DNA of 64,000 nt, from NCBI GenBank assembly GCA_003508835.1, contig PUFA01000092.1, positions 6,677,501 through 6,741,500 of the forward strand, written 5' to 3'. Below, one piece after another: positions 12,501 through 25,825 of this stretch. Position numbers and translations under genes: made by a program. The notes beneath the pieces were generated by a model that had not been told where the DNA came from, searched no databases, and worked only from the letters and a program-made list of their open reading frames with translations. How positions within the stretch are numbered: position 1 is the first letter of the stretch; every line of letters begins with the position of its first letter. The DNA is from Eonycteris spelaea. Its lineage: Eukaryota; Chordata; Mammalia; Chiroptera; Pteropodidae.

Positions 12501-14516
12501 GTAAGAACCATTGCTTTTAGGTTAAAATCTGACTTCTAATTAACTATTTTCCATAAAATATTAAAAAACAGTTTCATTTAAAACTAACTATATACCATAA
12601 TGTTTGTGTTAGCATATTAATAAGCGTAACCATTTAGGAAAAGTTTTCAAAGAGCCTTTAAAGAGAAAGTCTCCTGGCTCACATTTTTACCACCGTTACC
12701 AAGCTGAAAACATCAGCAAGAAGGACGGTTGAGAAATGTACTTCCAGTCTTTTAATCCGAGTAACTGGAAGTTAACATATGAGGGCCGGAATGTAATAAA
12801 GCAGATCCACCCTAATAACATTCTTATACATAAACCTCACATTGGGCGTCACGTGATGCTTATCCTTGTTCCATCAGGTGGTTGACTCAGCCAACAATTT
12901 CATAATCAACACTAGTCTTTGCAAGTGGATGTAAAATGTTTATGATGCATAAAGTACAAAGCAAGGGTTTAAGACTTTTCTTCTTTTATGATTTCTTAGG
13001 CCTGGTATAACAAATAGGTTTTCTTCATTTTTCAATTCAAATTGACTGGCAGTGACTGCATTGAGATAGACAGAGAAAACATGTTTGGTCTCAGCAGAAA
13101 AGAGAGGTATGATGTTTTGGAGTTCTACCAGCCCATGGCTACAGAAGGGAGTGTATCCTGTTGGTCTGTACCATATCCGACCCTACTCTCCGCTGTCTTT
13201 ATAGAATACATCATCTCCAGTATCCCTGGCTTCTCTTACACCCCTTCCCAAGTCTACTCTTAGATGGCTTTCTCTTGGAAATCCATACACACTTCCTTTA
13301 CAAGAGGGCAGGTGACAATGGTGTAACTCAGTTCAGATGAATTAGGCCCAGCCAGTCTTGGTATGTAAGATATTAGTAACTGAACTGCATAACCCTAAGT
13401 CACAAATGATTCTCTCTGACCCATTTGAAGATAAATTTCAATGATAAAAATTCTGTCCTTCCATGAGGAGAGATGAGAACCCAAATCCCAAGGTCACTAG
13501 CGTACTCATGTTCCCTGTGCAAGAGAACTTGATTTTAGAAAACATCTACATGTGTAAGACTTCAGGCTTTTCCTGAGGTTACATGTCAATGTAACTCTAT
13601 TAGAGTGAAAGCCCAGCTGGCCACACACATTTCAGGTAAGGTAAGAGAATCAGTTTTGAAATTACCTTCCACAGAGAAAATTCATGTCTACCAACTTAAA
13701 TTCAATTCCCCTGTAATACTTTGACTCACATGCACCTTAATAAATATAAACACATAAGAGATACCAGGCTAGGCCTGACAGTCTCCTAAATTCTATATCT
13801 ATCATTTACTCATTAGCTGACCCTAAAGAGATCTGATTATAGATACTGGCAAATATGCTTCAAGGTTTTATTCCAAGATTTTATGGAATAAGAGGCATCC
13901 CCTGGAGCATATTGAGTCAAAGAGGGAAGTATTTAAATTTTTCTAAGGCAGAACCAAATATTGTTAAATGGAAGCATTTGGAACCTTAGAGGAATTTCAC
14001 TTAGACCTCCAAAGTCTACGGTTTTTAAAAATATTATTAAATATGTAGCTTCTCTTTCCTTGTCACCACACCCTTGAAAAGAGGTATTTCTAATAGTTGG
14101 CTTTCATTATTCTAAATTCGGTCCATTTTGTAGTGGCTATTCTCAATGTTTGGTACCAAGGTATGAAAGATACACTTAAAATGTGGGTATTCATCCCTGT
14201 ATGGTGTATGTGTGTATAACTGAAGGTGGCGGGCAGGTCTTAAATATGGGCTATTCAAGAAATCAGTATTCCAGACAGATTTTAGAATTCTTTTCAGAAA
14301 CTGGAAGGAAGTTAAGTACTTGAATTTACCAGTGTTAGGAGAGCTAGAAAAGCTAACCTGTCTCGTTTTTTAAAACAGCAATATATTTTACTGTGAAAAT
14401 AACAATAACATCAATCTCTGAACTAATTCATACTATAATGAGAAATTTTTTTTATGTTAAAATGAGGAAAGTTTGCATTCTTTAGCATAGGTAATAGAAA
14501 TAAAGTAAAACAATGT

Positions 14517-14690
14517 TTCTTTTTTTGAGGTACTTTTTAAAAAATTAAATTTATTGGGTGGCATTGGTTAATAAAATTATGTAAGTTTTGAGTGTACAAT
14601 TCTATAATACATCACTTGTATATTGCATTGTGTTCACCACCTGAAGTTAAATTTCTTTCTGTGACCATTTATTTCTTGATGATCCAACTA
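14517..14690 (-). mobile_element. L1 3' end, minus orientation
   Basis: A T-run is followed by 'aaatttattgggtggcattggttaataaaattatg', 'tgagtgtacaattctataatacatca' and 'tgtatattgcattgtgttcaccacc'. Shares its sequence with 43,705 and 23,275. I recall this tail from bat L1 elements. Confidence 0.75.
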
Positions 14691-15114
14691 AAAAAGCTTA
14701 TTTAATTTTTATTTAAAAATAACAAAAATAGTTCATTTATAACCAAAGTATTTTTCTGTTAAATTATTGATATAAACTTTCAACACATAGAAACTTGCTT
14801 TAGTTAGTAAAATAAACACCCATTTTTTTCAGTGAAAGTAGCAAAATTATATTTTTGATACCTAAGTTCATTTTTTATTAACATCCCAAGCATCATCTTC
14901 AATTCTGCTTTCTTATTACTTACAACATTGAGTTTTAGAAACCAGCAAAATAAGTCATTGATTCTAAGTATGAAACTCCTAATGATTGTAGAACTATATT
15001 TGACATGGAAAGATAGTCACAATATTTTGACATGTTAAAAAGAAAAAGTAAAATAAAAAACAACACACATAGCTAAAATTAATTTATGTAAAGTCAAATT
15101 TCTAACTATGCCTT

Positions 15115-15300
15115 TCTGTATGTGTGTACATAAAAGATGTATGCAAGGAACAGTGCCAAAATGTTGACAGCCGTTTTCTGTGGATACCGAGATTATAAGA
15201 ATTCTGCTGTTCTCTTCTATATTTTCCTATATTGTTTCAAATGTTTACATTAATATGACAATTTTGGTGATCTCTAAAAAGTAAAGCATTTTCATTTGAA
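15115..15300 (+). mobile_element. Possible L1 3' fragment
   Basis: 'tctatattttcctatattgtttcaaatgtttacattaat' resembles an old L1 3' UTR end in sense orientation. Weak. Confidence 0.35.
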
Positions 15301-16012
15301 AATATATGAAATGAAACCTACTTTTGAATGTTTAAAGTATGTATTAACATTTCACCAAGTAAAATTCATTTTTATGCAAAAAATCAAATCACATAATAAG
15401 TACTTTAAATCTTTAATTTACCTAAAACTAACCTAATTAGTAGTCTTTTCTGTGAAAATAGGTACTTGAAATGGTAAATTTGGCATTCAAGATTTTTGTC
15501 ATTGTGGGCATCACTCAAGTTGTTCTAGACATTAAAAATGTGTTGTCTACAAATTGACAGATTTGGTGGTGCTATTAAGAGGAATCTTAGTTGGTAACAA
15601 ATACAAAATAAATAATGCAAATGACTGACAATTTGAGATGACTTCAGTAGGTATAATACTATATTAAGAGATGATAATAAAACTAGTGAGCCTCTTTTTA
15701 TTTTTATTTATTCTTTTAAGTGCCAGGATAACGGCTTACATCCAAGAAATGTAAGGCAAAATTATTTCAGGTAATTTCCATGAACTTAGAACAAGGTAAA
15801 AGTCCATGTTATCTGCCTTAGCACTTTGCCAAAACAAACCAGAGAATCTGGCTTCTTTGAAAGTCAGGTGCCTAACCTAACATTCAACCTAGCATCCTAT
15901 CATATTTTTGAAACATCCAACAACACCATAATAACAGCCAATCTGCCTGGTGCTGTGATCCTATTAGGTCTTGCAACCTAAGCAGAGCCAGCTTAAATCT
16001 AATCAGCCCAAA

Positions 16013-16096
16013 CAGCTGTTTTAACAGTTGGGTTTCTCCAAAATTAAAATATTCTATTCTTGACAGTTCTTAGCAACTCAACTGTTAAAACAGCTG
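16013..16096. repeat. 22-bp inverted repeat around a 40-nt loop
   Basis: 16,013-16,034 pairs with 16,075-16,096. The outer 18 bp are perfect (CAGCTGTTTTAACAGTTG against its reverse complement), then one G-T pair, then three more pairs. Each arm carries a CAGCTG E-box. It is not part of a repeat I recognise. Confidence 0.9.
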
Positions 16097-18734
16097 CTCA
16101 AGTCGAAGAGTTAAAACCAAGTGTACATGCAGCCTTCCTCCCATTTGCAACTGCTTTAAGATTCTTTCAGAATAGAAGTTCCTAAATTAAAGTTCATTTT
16201 GACATTTCCTGACTCATTTAAAGTTTTATACTTCTATTGCCTCTATCTCTAATCCTCAGCCAATATTTATGCCATCACCATCTTTCTTGGTGTTTGCTCT
16301 TTGTCTGCCTCCTGGTGGTTCTATACTTCCCTCCTTAGAAATATCTGTGTAATTCACACACTTATTCCTCTATTGTCTTGGAAGCATTTTCACTTCCTGT
16401 GAAAACAGAGGTGGTAACTCAGAAGTCCTCAGACTCCACTAAGTTATATATTATTTCCAATGACTTACATTAGTACCATTAAGGTTAACTGTTAAAGTCA
16501 GACTCTTAAAAGAATCCAAATATGCTCTCTGGCTAACAGTTTTCATTTTTGGTCACTTCACAAAAATCTTCAAATTGTACATTCATCATGATCTCATTCA
16601 GATGTATGTTTGTCCATTTTTTTTTACTTGCTCTGTAGCACAGAAATTTATTCACCAACAATCATATTACCAATAATGATTAAGTAGTTTTACCTGTCTG
16701 TCCATCTCTCTAACCCACCTTTCTGTATATGCATTCATCCATTCATCCACCCTCCTTCTCATCTTAAAATTCTTGCCAACTGGACTTGATACACTAAAGC
16801 TAAATAAACTCTGATAAACTCTTAAAGATCTTGACCCTGGTTTCATAACATTTGCTTTCTCCCTTCATAATGTCCTTACTCCTTAAAATTATACTGCATT
16901 ACAGATAATTTAAAAATCCTAGCTCCCAGGGTCTAAGAATAGATTTACTGCAGGACCTGGACTCATCAAACCAGAACATACCTACAAAGCAGCTGAACAC
17001 ATTTCAAGATTACAAAATTTTTCCTGCAGCAGCTCCAGCTCTTCCCATGGGTTATGTACAGAGTGATTCTGGCACATTAATCTTAGAAACAACTTCTCTC
17101 CCATGCCCCACTTCTCACTGAAGGAGGACGGAAGCCACAGATATACTTCAACAAGTGCAGATACCATAAATAAAAAGGTGCTCATAGACCTTGTACCAGG
17201 CGGCATAGTCCTGGGGCAACTCGACTCCTGGAGTATTCTGTGGAACAGGGCTCCGGGGATGGAAGTCATTTTAATAAGTCATGTCAAACCCTAAATTAAT
17301 AGCATAGTAGAGATAAGCATTTTTTTTTTAATTAAAGGAGACTCTGAAATACTGGCTCTGCTGTCACACTATCTCACTACCATAACGTCCATGCTGATGA
17401 TGCTAGCGCTAAAATCTCTGAACTTTAATTTTGAGTCAGAATGCAGGACAGTATTCATTCTTCCAGCTTATAGTGTTATTAAGATCAGTTTTGCTTTACA
17501 GGGCTAAACATGGAAAAGTTTTCATTTTTAATAAGAGTTTAGAATAATAACCCTAAATCCTAAAGGGCCTTGTTAAAGCAGCCTCACGAAAGTTTTACAA
17601 TTGCATATGAGTTTGAAAAAAGAAAAAGTCTACCTAGCAGTTTGAGTTCTCACTGACTTCTCTAGCCTTGGGGAAGTCATTGTTGAAATTCATATGTCTT
17701 GCTATTTCAGATGATTTAAACCAGTCTATTATGATAAATCACCATGAAGTACACCAAATGAAAGATACTGTCCCAACAAAAATCTCAATTTTAAATACAC
17801 AAAATACACACAATGCACTCATCCGTATATTTAAATAGCATTAAGTTTCCGATACATTACTCATCTAACCACATTTTATTCTCAGAGCCTAGGATGCAAA
17901 AACATATTTTGCACTAGGTGATCTATTTTTCCTTTCTTTCTTTAGGAGGTCATTTCAACATATTTTGTTTGACTCTACCCTGGAGAATGAATGTCTATGC
18001 AGGATAATTCCAACAAAATTGGAAAATAAGAACATTTAGTAGTGGGCAATGTTAACATTTTATCACCTTCTTTATTAGACCTGGGAAGATCGAGACTGAC
18101 ATAGTACATTTAAAAGGTGAGAGAATGGCTGAAAACAGAACAGAACCTCCTATGTTCACACAATGAAACACTAGATATGGCTTTTTAAAAACGCCTTGGT
18201 ACCTAGTACATCATCTTGCAATGCACTAAGAGCTTAATAAATATTTGCTAAATGAATTTTAAAAATCAGCTTATAGATCATTTTCTGAGATTTTTATCCA
18301 TTACAGGACTATCATCACCATTAGTGGTTCTGAGACCTTAAAATCAGTGTGCCAGGAATCTTTAGCCAACTCTAAAAATCCGTTAGATTTCAATAATAGA
18401 ACCTCAGAGCAGAAACTGATCTGAGAGAGATGAAGTCCCTCTGCAGTATTCCTAACATGTGGCTGTATGGTCTTTGCCTGAATAATTCCAGTAACAGGGA
18501 GACTCACTGAAAAGTTATTTAAATTGAGTGAAATCTACTCTTCAGAACCTGAGCCCTTGAAAGAATGTCTAACAACATTTAGTACCTTTTCCTGATTTTT
18601 CTCTAAGCTAAACATTCCTCATTTCCTCATGTCATATGAATGAGTCTTCTTACCATTTCCAGTGTTTCAACTCGGAGACAATGTATTAAAATAGCCCTAC
18701 CATGATCTTCCTCATTAGCGTAGAATGCAAAGAA

Positions 18735-18905
18735 TCTCGTATGTTAGCTTTCACATATATCAGTTCATTTAGTCTTCAGAATAACTGTAAAATGGGGTTT
18801 CATTTTGTCATTTTAGACAAACTGAAGTTCAAGAGGTTAAATGACATGGTCTCAAAGAAAAATCAGGACTCATCTCCAGTTCCTCTGATTCGCATGTGTT
18901 TTTTA
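18735..18905 (-). mobile_element. MIR fragment
   Basis: Reverse MIR: 'atatatcagttcatttagtcttcagaataac' and 'gttcaagaggttaaatgacatgg'. Confidence 0.7.
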
Positions 18906-19739
18906 TTACCCTTTTGAACCTCAATCTTTTCAGCTGTAAAGGGAGGGGAGTAATAATATTTGTCCTTTGAGACTCAAAAGTTTCCCATGAATATCAAAGG
19001 AGATAATGTATGGGAAATAAAAGCATAAAAGGAAGGTTTTTATTACTAAGATCATTCATATGCAGATCATCTCTGCTCTTTAAAGTATTTAACTTATGAA
19101 TGAGAGAAGTCCGAGTCACAGTGATATGAGCCATACTGTTCTTTGCTTTCAGGATGCATAGTATGTAGTATCTGAAGGATCCAGGAGTATAATGAGATCA
19201 ACTCCTATAAAGACATAGGAAAGTCACTCAACTTTTGGAGTTCTGAATTCAATTAAGAAGGCATTTTCCTAGAAAAACTATTATTTTTTGCCTATACTGA
19301 ACCTTTGGTACTCTGTCAGGTTTGTAGATCATATATGTTATAGGTTAATAGATTTTCATGAACTAGCCTGGAAACTGACATTTATAGTTCTATGAGAACA
19401 GCCTTTTAGTTCTAAGGAATTGCCTTGAAAGAAACTTTTGGAATATAAGACAAGAAGTTTTTCTTTCTTTCTCTTGTTAAGGCCTAGAAATCGTTTTCTA
19501 AGGCATAATAGAATATTTTAAAATAATTATTTTGTTCTCATTTTTCAAGGAGAATAAAGTAGTGGTGTATATTCTAGATCTAGTTGAAGAATGGAGAGTT
19601 GTTTTTTAATTCAACTACTTTTTACCAAGTGCTGCTGCAAGAATACCACATTAAGACCAGGATATAACAAACTGACTGTTTCTCAATGAAAACCATTTAA
19701 CCAAAATGAACAAAACTTCTTTTGTCAAAAATGTGAAAG

Positions 19740-20950
19740 ATAAACAAAAAAAGAGACAATAGTGTCATGAACGCTCCTACCCCCAAACATCCAGCTTCAA
19801 CATTATCAGTTTATGGTTCATCTTGCTTCAGCTATATTCCTCACTAAATACCGTCAATCCCTGGAGTTTATAAAGCAAACTCCACAAACACTACTATACC
19901 ATCTGTAAATACTTAATATTCTAAATGACAGGAATTCATTTAAAAATATCATATCCATATTATCATACCTAAAAAATTAACAATAACTCTTCAATCTCAT
20001 CAAATGTTCATGTCCTCACCTATTTAAGATCTTTTTCCTTTAATATTTTAATAAACTGAGATCCACATAAGGTCCATACATTAAAATCCATCGATAAGTC
20101 ATATGTTTCTATTAATAGATTCTCTTTCCCCCTTCTTTTTTCCCTAATTTTTTTGTTGCGGAAACCATGTTGTTTATTTTGTAGTTTCCCAGTCTAGAAT
20201 TTGCCCATTGCAACCTAATGGTATAATTTAACATGTTCCTGTTTCTTAAATTTCCTGTAAATTGATAGTTGGATCTATAGAATTGACCAGATTTGATGCT
20301 TTGGGTAAGGCCGGGTTATATACTTCTATTAGGAGGCATATAATTGACCCCCCTCTCTCTGTCTCTTTTTGTTATGTTAGTATCCATAGATGATAATTTC
20401 CAAGTCTCATTATTTCATGATAGGTTAGGAAATCGTGATATCTGAATTCTATGATATTTTTCATAGAATATTTTTCATTTATCAGCTGCGATCCTAATAA
20501 AAAGAAACTTCCTCATACCACCTATTTGGTTACTTTGAGGTGCAGTTGAGAGAGGAAAGGCAGGATAAATGCTAGATTATTCCCCCTTTATCTTTGTTTT
20601 CAAAGCAATGAGATGGTTAACTAGCATTTCCAGAGGTAATGACCAATAAATTTTTTTATTTTTTAGTATCACGATAAACTCATGGGCCAAATATTTGTTG
20701 CTTTATTCTTATTAAGTTATTATCCTTATTGATACACAATTTGACCCATGTTTAGCAAGTGGAGCCTATTCAGGTTATCTCCTGAGTCATTTGATATACT
20801 TTGATAATACTTGACAACTTCTTTTCTGTAAGAATAAGATCTGACAAGTTCTTCTTGTACAACTGCCTGTACATACCTGGAATCACCTACTTTTGAGGAA
20901 GTCCTGGTTGCTTTCACTGGGAAATGGTAAACAATCTAGGTTCTAGGGAT
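19740..20950 (-). mobile_element. Old L1 (L1ME-type) 3' UTR region
   Basis: Reads through the reverse L1ME order: 'attatcatacctaaaaaattaac', 'ctgagatccacataaggtcc', 'atttcctgtaaattgatagttgg', 'attaggaggcatataattg', 'aagttcttcttgtac...cctggaatcacc'. Heavily diverged, no open frame. Confidence 0.7.
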
Positions 20951-21599
20951 ATACTGCCACTGAGTCAGTCAATCAGGGCTTTTCAGTAAACTAAAAAGTA
21001 TTATTTTTTAAAGATTAAAATAAATCATGTATTCATTTTATTATTCTATTGCAAATTCAGGACTACAGAGTTTTAGTTAACCTCACAAACTTTGCATCTA
21101 TATCTTCTATTTCCTATGCTAAAAATCCCAATTCTCACGACACCAACATAATTACTCACCTGACTTATTCTAAAACGCACAGACAAGTTTCAGTATATCA
21201 GTACCACACTATCACCAATAATAATAATTGAAAAAGTTTTAAGGTGTTTTTGTAGTTTCTTTTGTCATTAGGATATATACCCAGAGAGATGCGCAGACTA
21301 ATCACTGTGTTTTCTAGGCTATTGGAGCACTTCCTTTTTATATGTTTATGCTACCAACTATAATTGCACTTAGGTTATTATTATTTTTTATTTCCTTTGG
21401 ATTTTTACAATGGTATTTTATAATTATGTGAAATATGTACTTGTTCCAAAGACAAATCTATGAAATCAAATTTTTAAAAGTCTAATTTCTAATTCTTTTT
21501 CTATTCAGCCCTTCTTCCTCTTTTTATATGCTAATTAAATGTTATGGTTTATCATTTGATTTTTTAAAAACATAAGCAAAGATATTCATATTCTAATCA

Positions 21600-22810
21600 T
21601 TTTTCATTAAATGATAGTATACCATGCATACATGTCTTCACCATAACATACTATACACTTTCTTCACCAAAAATTTTCCTCACATATTCTTCACATACTT
21701 TATTTCACTTCACCATAATGATATTGTCATTACTTTTTAGAGTTGTGTGGCTCTTAATTGCAAGACTGTATCATAACTTATCCAGTCCTGTACCGATTAA
21801 CATTTGGGCCTTCCTGTCTTCCTTCTTTTCATTCATTCATTTGTTCATTCATTCATTCATTCATTCATTCATTCATTCATGTTGCTAACAGTATAAATAG
21901 TACTAAATTGAATAGTCTTGTGCACATGTCCTTAATTTTTGGACAGTGTGTCTTTGGAATAAATTTCTAGAAGTGGGATTGCAGCATCGAGAAGCGGACT
22001 TTGTAATTTTGTCACATTCCTCTCCATAAAGATTGTACCATCTTGCATTCCCAGCAATATATGAAATTTCCCATTTCTCAATGGTTTCACCAGTAGAATA
22101 TGTTATCAAACTTTCGTCAATTTAATAAAACTCAGAAGAGTTTATTTTGCATTTAACTAGGAGTGAGATTGGATATCTTTTTATATGTTCAAGAGTTCTT
22201 TAAATTTCTTTTCCTACAAAATATCTGTGAATATCTTTAATCCATTTTTTCTACAGGGTTGGAAACCTTTTTCTCCTCTTTGGATTTTCATATATAAGGG
22301 TTATTAGCCATGGTGGTTTAATTTATAAAGAGTTTTCCGAGTTATTTTTTACTTTGTTTTTATTAATTTTTTATTTTCTATTTTCACTTTTATGTAATCA
22401 AATTTGTTACTTTCCTTATTACGTCTAGATTTTGAATCATAGGAAAAGTTTCCTCATACTAGGGTGAGGGAAGAATCGACCCATATTTTCTTTTTGTACT
22501 TACGTGGCTTCTTTTTTTTAAGACCACTGATCCATTTGGCGTGTATTCTGGTGTATGATGTGAAGATTAAAATTTTATCTTTTTCCTGTACCTATTCCAT
22601 TATCCCAACGTTATTATTTTTTGTTTCCAAATGAACTTTATAATCAACTTGTCTAGATAAAAACAAAATAAAACCTAATAGTATTTTTTAATTGAATTTA
22701 TACATTAATTTAGGACTCTCTGACATTTTAATATTGAGCCTTCTTATCCAAGAAGATGGTATAGATTTCCATTTGTTTAAGAGAACTTTTGTAGTCTCTT
22801 TCAAGAGCGT
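21600..22810 (-). mobile_element. Old L1 ORF2/3' region, minus orientation
   Basis: Reverse L1 order: 'tggaataaatttctagaagtgggattg', 'ttgtaccatcttgcattcccagc', 'ctttttatatgttcaagagttc', 'agaccactgatccatttggcgtg'. Frames are broken. An ATTC repeat interrupts it at 21,827-21,880. Confidence 0.75.
21827..21880. repeat. (ATTC)n microsatellite
   Basis: Imperfect ATTC repeats, followed by GTTGC, inside the L1 remnant. Confidence 0.95.
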
Positions 22811-22811
22811 T

Positions 22812-22850
22812 TTTTTCCTCCTCCTTCTCCTCCTTCTTCTTCTTTTGCTA
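22812..22850. repeat. Pyrimidine-rich (CTT/CTC)n tract
   Basis: A run of CTC, CTT and TCC units on the plus strand at the edge of the L1 remnant. Confidence 0.9.
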
Positions 22851-22979
22851 TTGTTAATGGAATATTCCCTTCCACAATATAGTCTAAGTGGTTTTTGACT
22901 GCATATTAAACAAAAATAACCTTTTTATAATTAGGTAATTTAATCAAGCATCCATAGTATGTAGTAGTCTTTTCATGGA

Positions 22980-24545
22980 TGCTTCTGAGAAAAGTTGAAA
23001 ACAAATGTTCACTGAAGGGATAACAGATAGATAAGTTGTGGTATATTCTAACAAAAGAATATTTTACAGTAATTAAAATGAATAAATAAACTATAAGTAT
23101 CAACATGAAAAAGCCTTAAAAACACAATGTTAATTTTTAAAAAAGCAAGTTCGAAAGGCTTACATAAAGCACAATAAAATTAACATGACATTTAAAAACA
23201 TGGCAATTAATAGCATATAATCTTCTTTTAAATGACAAATTTTATATTTTATGACAATAAATTTTTTTCTTTTTTTAAGTTTATTGGGGTAACATTAGTT
23301 AATACAATTATATAATTTCAAGTGTACAGATCATTTGACAGTTTCCTTCAGCTACCATATATTTGACCCCCTTTACCCTGTCTACTTCCCGCCTCCTCCT
23401 CAACCCCTTTGCCCCTGGTAACCACTAGTCTATAGTCCAAGTCCATGAGTCTCTGTTTGTTTGTCCTGTTCATTTGTTGCTTTTAGGTTTATATCCCACA
23501 TATAAGTGATATCATGTGATTTTCAACTTTTTCTGTCTGGCTTATTTCACTTAGCATGATTATCTTAAGGTCCATCCATGTTGTCGCAAATGGCAGTATT
23601 TCATCTCTTCTTTTGGCTGAGTAATATTCCATTGTATATATGTACCACAATTTCTTTAGCCAATCATCTATCGTAGGACATTTCAGTTGCTTCCATGTCC
23701 TGGCCAATGTGAATAATGCTGCTGTGAACATCGGTGTGCAGATATCTTTTCAAATATGAGTTTTCAAGTCTTTGGGGTAAATACCCAGTAGGGGGATTGC
23801 TGGATTGTATGGTAGATCAATTCTTAGTTTTTTGAGGAACCTCCATACTATTTTCCATAGTACCTGTATCCTCTCCAGCTTTTGTTATTACTTGTCCTGT
23901 TGATTATAGCTATTCTAAACAGGTTGTGAGATGGCATCTCATTTGTGGTTTTGACCTGCATTTCCCTAACAGCCAGTGATTGTTGAGCATCTTTTCATAT
24001 ATTTGCTAGCCATTTGTATGTCCTCTAGGGAGAAGTGTCTATTCAGGTCTTCTGCCTATTTTTTGATTGGACCGTTTGTTTTGTTATTGTTATTGAGTCG
24101 TATGAGTTCTTTGTATATTTTGGATATTAGCCCTTATCAGAGGCATTGCTTGCAAATACATTTTCCCATTTGGATGGTTGTCTCTTTACCTTGTTGATGA
24201 TTTCTTTTGAATAACATATAATCTTAATATTTACATTTAGTAAAAGTATAAAAGTACTTATATTTAATAAATGTATGCATGGCACTCAACAGTATATGAT
24301 CTTATTAGTTATAAAAGTATTCATGGTAATGATAAACACCAAATTTCAGATACCACATTTCCTCTGGGGAAGGGTTAAAGGGGAGGGATTCAGAGGAAAC
24401 ATCAATTGTATTAATGTCTTATTTTTAAAAAATTATCTATCTCTAACAAATATGGCAATATGGTAAGGTTTATAAAAACTGGGAAGAAAGTAGATATTCA
24501 TTACATTATTTTCTAACTTTTCTATTAATTCAAAACAGTTCATAA
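22980..24545 (+). mobile_element. Old L1 3' part, split by a younger L1
   Basis: 22,980-23,224 ('gttgtggtatattctaacaaaag', 'gtaattaaaatgaataaa') and 24,215-24,545 ('ggtaatgataaacaccaaatttcag', 'cctctggggaagg') read as consecutive parts of one plus-strand L1 3' end. A minus-oriented L1 sits between them. Confidence 0.7.
23225..24214 (-). mobile_element. 5'-truncated L1 with ORF2 C-terminal remnant
   Basis: A minus-oriented L1 inserted into an older L1. CATATAATCTT occurs at 23,214-23,224 and again at 24,215-24,225, consistent with an 11-bp target-site duplication. A T-rich stretch (poly-A tail complement) lies near 23,262-23,277. Minus-strand codons from 23,731 to 23,489 still encode the L1 ORF2 C-terminus, including WYIYTMEYYSAKRRDEI and MDLKIIMLSEISQTEK. 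The start is missing, so it is a dead copy. It is less degraded than the L1 around it. Confidence 0.88.
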
Positions 24546-25639
24546 CAAAGGTTAATTAGATTATAAGTTTAGTCAGACTCTTAGGAAATTAGCTGAAGTT
24601 CTCTGAGAGACTAGTCCCCTACTAAAGTATAAGATGTGAGAAAACAAATAGGCTTCCACTGTCATAACCAGCAATAGAGAGAGAACTCAAGCAAGCTTTG
24701 AATAGAGCTGCATGAATTAGGTAATTGCTCTTCCCTGCTGAGGACATTTGCCATTGCTCACATGAGGTCTGTATGTGTGTGTATTAGATATCAGGCTTGA
24801 AGTGGAGCACCTGGGCAGTCACAGTCAGCAGAAATTAGAGGAAAGACTGTATAAAACACCGACATGATCAATTGCATGTCATTTCCTCTCTATACTTTTT
24901 CTAAACTAGATATGAAAGCTTGAGAAATGTTTTAGATATTAAAGGATAAACATTTAGCACACTGGAATCAAAATTACAAAGGAAAACCAGCTGTTGCCAG
25001 GAGATTAACTGCAAGAAAACAAAATCAGACCTGAAGTCCCAGAATTAAGCCCAATATTAAAGTCACTGCCACTTTACCTGGAAGAATCAAATCAGTAACT
25101 CTTAGTGACAAGAGAGTTCACGACACTATACAAAATGGAATTACAAAGAAAACAGACCAGAATTCAGCCCTCAAGCATCTTATTTCAAAATAACTTATGT
25201 ATCATTTATAGATGACGTTTATAAGATTCTTTAGATAAAAAAGAAATATGTCAAGTCGTCAAGATAAACACAGAGGGGGCAGAGTTCCTTTATAGCAAGA
25301 AATTATAGCAGGCCTCTCCTACTTATGCCCCATATGGATGAAGAGCTACTGTTCGCAGTTCAAGGCCCCTGGGGTGTTCACCTCTGATTCAGCATCATTA
25401 ACCCCTGCCCTCTGCTCTACAAATCTTGTTTCCACAGAAGGCTGTCCAGATAGCCATTTTTTTCTTAGACCAGGACAGCAATTACTCCTCTGGGGCTTGG
25501 AGAGTAAATGTTAATGTATTACTTACCTGTAGGACAGTCTGCTACAGGACATGTGGTATATTCATTCATCAGTTAGAAAGATGAATTTCAGCTACTGCTT
25601 TTATGCCACAAGAATGCCAATTACATGTCTATATTCAAA

Positions 25640-25825
25640 AGTAAAGCTTAGCAAACTTTTTCATAAAGGGCCAGATAGTAAATATTTTAGGCTTGTGGGT
25701 ACAACTACTCAACTCTGCTGTTATATGGCTAACACAGCCTTAGATAATATGTACACAAATGGGCATGACTATATTTCAATAAAATTTTATTTATAAAAGT
25801 AAAAGAATGGTGGTGGGGGACGGGG
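25640..25825 (+). mobile_element. Ancient DNA-transposon-like repeat
   Basis: Contains 'agcaaactttttcataaagggccagatagtaaatattttagg', 'caactactcaactctgc' and 'caataaaattttatttataaa', a very common old mammalian repeat that I believe is a non-autonomous DNA transposon. I am not sure of its name. Confidence 0.65.

Noticed and set aside
22947..22984. Inverted repeat AGCATCCAT / ATGGATGCT
   Set aside because: Only 9 bp per arm, at the junction of two L1 remnants; within chance expectation for a 64-kb window.
23489..23731. An 80-codon minus-strand frame with clear protein homology
   Set aside because: It is the C-terminus of L1 ORF2 inside a truncated L1, not a host gene.
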